NCBI GenBank assembly: GCA_902490365.1
Contig: CABUDQ010000034.1
Coordinates: 1 to 23,583, forward strand
DNA from: an uncultured Collinsella sp.
Lineage (GTDB): Bacteria > Actinomycetota > Coriobacteriia > Coriobacteriales > Coriobacteriaceae
Direction: 5' to 3'
DNA length: 23,583 bases
Each line of letters begins with the position of its first letter. The first letter of the stretch is position 1. The position numbers were made by a program, and so were the translations under genes. A model generated the notes under the pieces. It made no database searches and was not told the DNA's origin. It saw nothing but the letters and a program-made list of their open reading frames with translations. Below are positions 21,896 to 23,583 of the stretch, in pieces.

Positions 21896-23583
21896 CTACG
21901 ATCGGCCCCGTAAAAACTCAAGGGACACCAACGCGATATCATCGTCCAGCGCCGACTCGGTAAAGCGGTCAAGCTCGCTCAAGACCTTACCGCAGATTCC
22001 CGATACGCCCTCACCCGAAACAGAGAGCAAAAGATCGCGAAGGCGTTGCTCGCCAAAGAAAGCACCAGAGCGATCGCGCGCTTCGATCGTTCCGTCGGTA
22101 TACATAAAGAGCATGTCACCAGGAGCGAACGTAAAGACGCCCGTCTCGTACACCATGCTCTCAAAGGCACCGATCACGCCCGATTGACACCCAAGGAGCT
22201 CCACTTCTCCCCCGCAGGTCTCGCCGCCACCAAGCGGCGTCGACGACGGCCGAATGACCATAGTGGGAGGATGTCCCGCAGAGCAATAGGTAGCTCGGCC
22301 CGCTTTAAGATCGATCTTGGCGATAAACGCCGTCACAAACGTCTCGACCCTCGAAAAGCCCATGAGCATACTATTGAGCGAGCGAGCCATGCGAGCAGGC
22401 CCCGCACCCTCCCAGGCATAGGCCGTCAGCGCCGTCTTGACGAGCGCCGACATCGACGCCGCCTCGATTCCCTTGCCGGACACATCTCCCAAAATCATAA
22501 CGGCGCAATCGTCGGGAAGACGAACAAGCGTATAGAAGTCACCGCCGACCAGCGCCGAATTCGTTGCCGATAGGTACACCGAATCGGCGGCGATTCCCGG
22601 AACGTCACCAAGCGAATTTCTCATGCCGATCTGAAGCGTCTGAGCGATATGACGCTCCTCGCGCTTTTGAGACTCACCCTCATAGATCAGCTCAAAATCG
22701 TGGGCCAAATGCACCATGTAGTCGTACTCAAGGTCGTCGATTGGCTCCTGGCTGCCATCGCGGAGCAGCAAAAAACGCGTCGTCGGTCCCTTGGCGACAT
22801 CAGCGTGAACGATCGCATCGTTGTTTCGCTTGTCATCCGTCTCCGAGCGATAGCGCCCCGCCTCGATACCGGAGTCGACGTACAGTCCCTGACACGGCAG
22901 GCCGTGTGCTCTCAGCCATGCACCCATAGGCGTGGATTCATCCACGCGCGTTAGGCGCACGTGCTTGAGATCGTCAGCGCTCGTCCCGCCCAGCACCGAC
23001 GTCTCGAACCCATCGGAAGCTGATCCCAGGCGCGCTGCCGGCGTCGTGACAGAAAAGAAGAGCGACTCCGGATCGCCCGGCAACGCTACGCGACTGCCGC
23101 CCTCAAAATCGATGACATAGGTTTCGAGACCCGCATCATACTCCACGGGGCAAAAATGACAGTTGAGCACAGCGCAAATTTCCGACGATACCGCGCGCGA
23201 AGCGACGACGGGATCATCAAGATAGGTAAAAAGCTCATCGCGCAGCACGTTGAGCGAACGACCAAGTTCTGCCGTGCGGCGCGAACGTAAGCTCGACGCC
23301 ATGCCGACCATCTGAATAGACAGGTAATCGCAGATGACCTCGAGCACGTTAAGGTCATAGGCAAGTGGCGCCTGTGGACGTTTCCAACCGACCTCCAACA
23401 TACCGAGCACCTGCGTGCCGTAAAACACGGGAAGACAGATCTCGCTGCGATACGGAGGCATATCCTGCATGCGCAGCAAGTGCTTGGAACGATTGTCCAA
23501 ATCCATGAACATACCCGAAGCAACCCGGTCGCCCTCAAGGTCCTGCTGGATCGACAGACGACAGGCACGCGACTCGCGAAGAA
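21896..23583 (-). CDS. RsbU/SpoIIE-type PP2C serine phosphatase with GAF-like sensor, 5' end outside window
   Basis: Protein phosphatase that dephosphorylates a STAS antagonist in a partner-switching cascade. 561 residues are visible and the frame stays open to the right edge, so the N-terminus is missing; the ATG at 23512 is internal. The first ~100 visible residues look like the end of a GAF domain (RSEICLPVFYGTQVLGMLEV and on), followed by a less conserved, probably sensory region. A charged linker (EGESQKREERHIAQTLQIGM) leads into the PP2C/SpoIIE domain: VGGDFYTLVRLPDDCAVMI, GDVSGKGIEAA, MYTDGTIEARD and DDDIALVSLE carry the metal-binding aspartates. It is 82 bp from the STAS-HATPase gene and almost certainly in one operon with it. 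Confidence 0.9.
   Translation of the reverse strand, partial: LRESRACRLSIQQDLEGDRVASGMFMDLDNRSKHLLRMQDMPPYRSEICLPVFYGTQVLGMLEVGWKRPQAPLAYDLNVLEVICDYLSIQMVGMASSLRSRRTAELGRSLNVLRDELFTYLDDPVVASRAVSSEICAVLNCHFCPVEYDAGLETYVIDFEGGSRVALPGDPESLFFSVTTPAARLGSASDGFETSVLGGTSADDLKHVRLTRVDESTPMGAWLRAHGLPCQGLYVDSGIEAGRYRSETDDKRNNDAIVHADVAKGPTTRFLLLRDGSQEPIDDLEYDYMVHLAHDFELIYEGESQKREERHIAQTLQIGMRNSLGDVPGIAADSVYLSATNSALVGGDFYTLVRLPDDCAVMILGDVSGKGIEAASMSALVKTALTAYAWEGAGPARMARSLNSMLMGFSRVETFVTAFIAKIDLKAGRATYCSAGHPPTMVIRPSSTPLGGGETCGGEVELLGCQSGVIGAFESMVYETGVFTFAPGDMLFMYTDGTIEARDRSGAFFGEQRLRDLLLSVSGEGVSGICGKVLSELDRFTESALDDDIALVSLEFLRGRS

Overview
The window is a GC-rich, densely coded bacterial chromosome segment. 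It most resembles a gut Coriobacteriia actinobacterium such as Collinsella. The case rests on the style of the proteins and the mix of genes: anaerobic class III ribonucleotide reductase, a ferredoxin-domain aldo/keto reductase, MetY and a folate cluster. That assignment is inference from family resemblance, not a search. Nothing looks like a prophage, transposon or CRISPR array; most of the content is housekeeping metabolism and regulation.

Layout. 1-3152 (minus): a Fe-S aldo/keto reductase, a Gfo/Idh/MocA oxidoreductase and DNA-repair endonuclease IV (cut by the left edge). The two gaps between them each carry a copy of one 79-nt element that folds into a hairpin with covarying stems. 3218-4550 (plus): the C-terminal remnant of a cyclase-family gene, then a ketopantoate-reductase-family gene. 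4660-7452 (minus): a small two-helix membrane protein, a secreted coiled-coil protein, and metY behind a strong promoter and a cysteine-containing leader peptide. 7726-11250 (plus): a LysR regulator divergent from metY, RNase HI, a second Gfo/Idh protein, acylphosphatase and a PerR-like regulator. 11266-13157 (minus): a HAD phosphatase, then a SlyD-like FKBP tightly coupled to a UreE-like protein. 13278-15154 (plus): an M19 dipeptidase and a YgjP-like metallopeptidase. 15161-16831 (minus): folE, an HD-domain hydrolase and folB. 16898-20128 (minus): nrdD and nrdG, separated by 426 bp that hold two long inverted repeats; an NrdR box overlaps the nrdD promoter. 20809-20962 (minus): tRNA-Gly(GCC) and tRNA-Val(GAC) with promoter and terminator. 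21068-23583 (minus): a two-gene partner-switching module, an RsbU-type phosphatase (cut by the right edge) and a fused STAS-HATPase protein.

The genes fall into functional groups: sulfur assimilation (metY, its leader and the LysR regulator), pterin/folate synthesis (folE-HD-folB), anaerobic deoxynucleotide supply (nrdD-nrdG under NrdR), possible nickel handling (SlyD-like with UreE-like and no urease in view), and stress-type partner switching.

The strongest candidate for something undescribed is the duplicated hairpin at 717-795 and 1883-1961. Four consecutive stem base pairs differ between the copies on both sides yet still pair, while the loop and flanks are conserved, and the wobble pairs work only in the strand transcribed with the genes. 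Other points of interest are the 138-bp palindrome beside nrdD, the metY leader peptide, the fused anti-sigma/antagonist protein, and a 12-bp tandem repeat beside the tRNA terminator.
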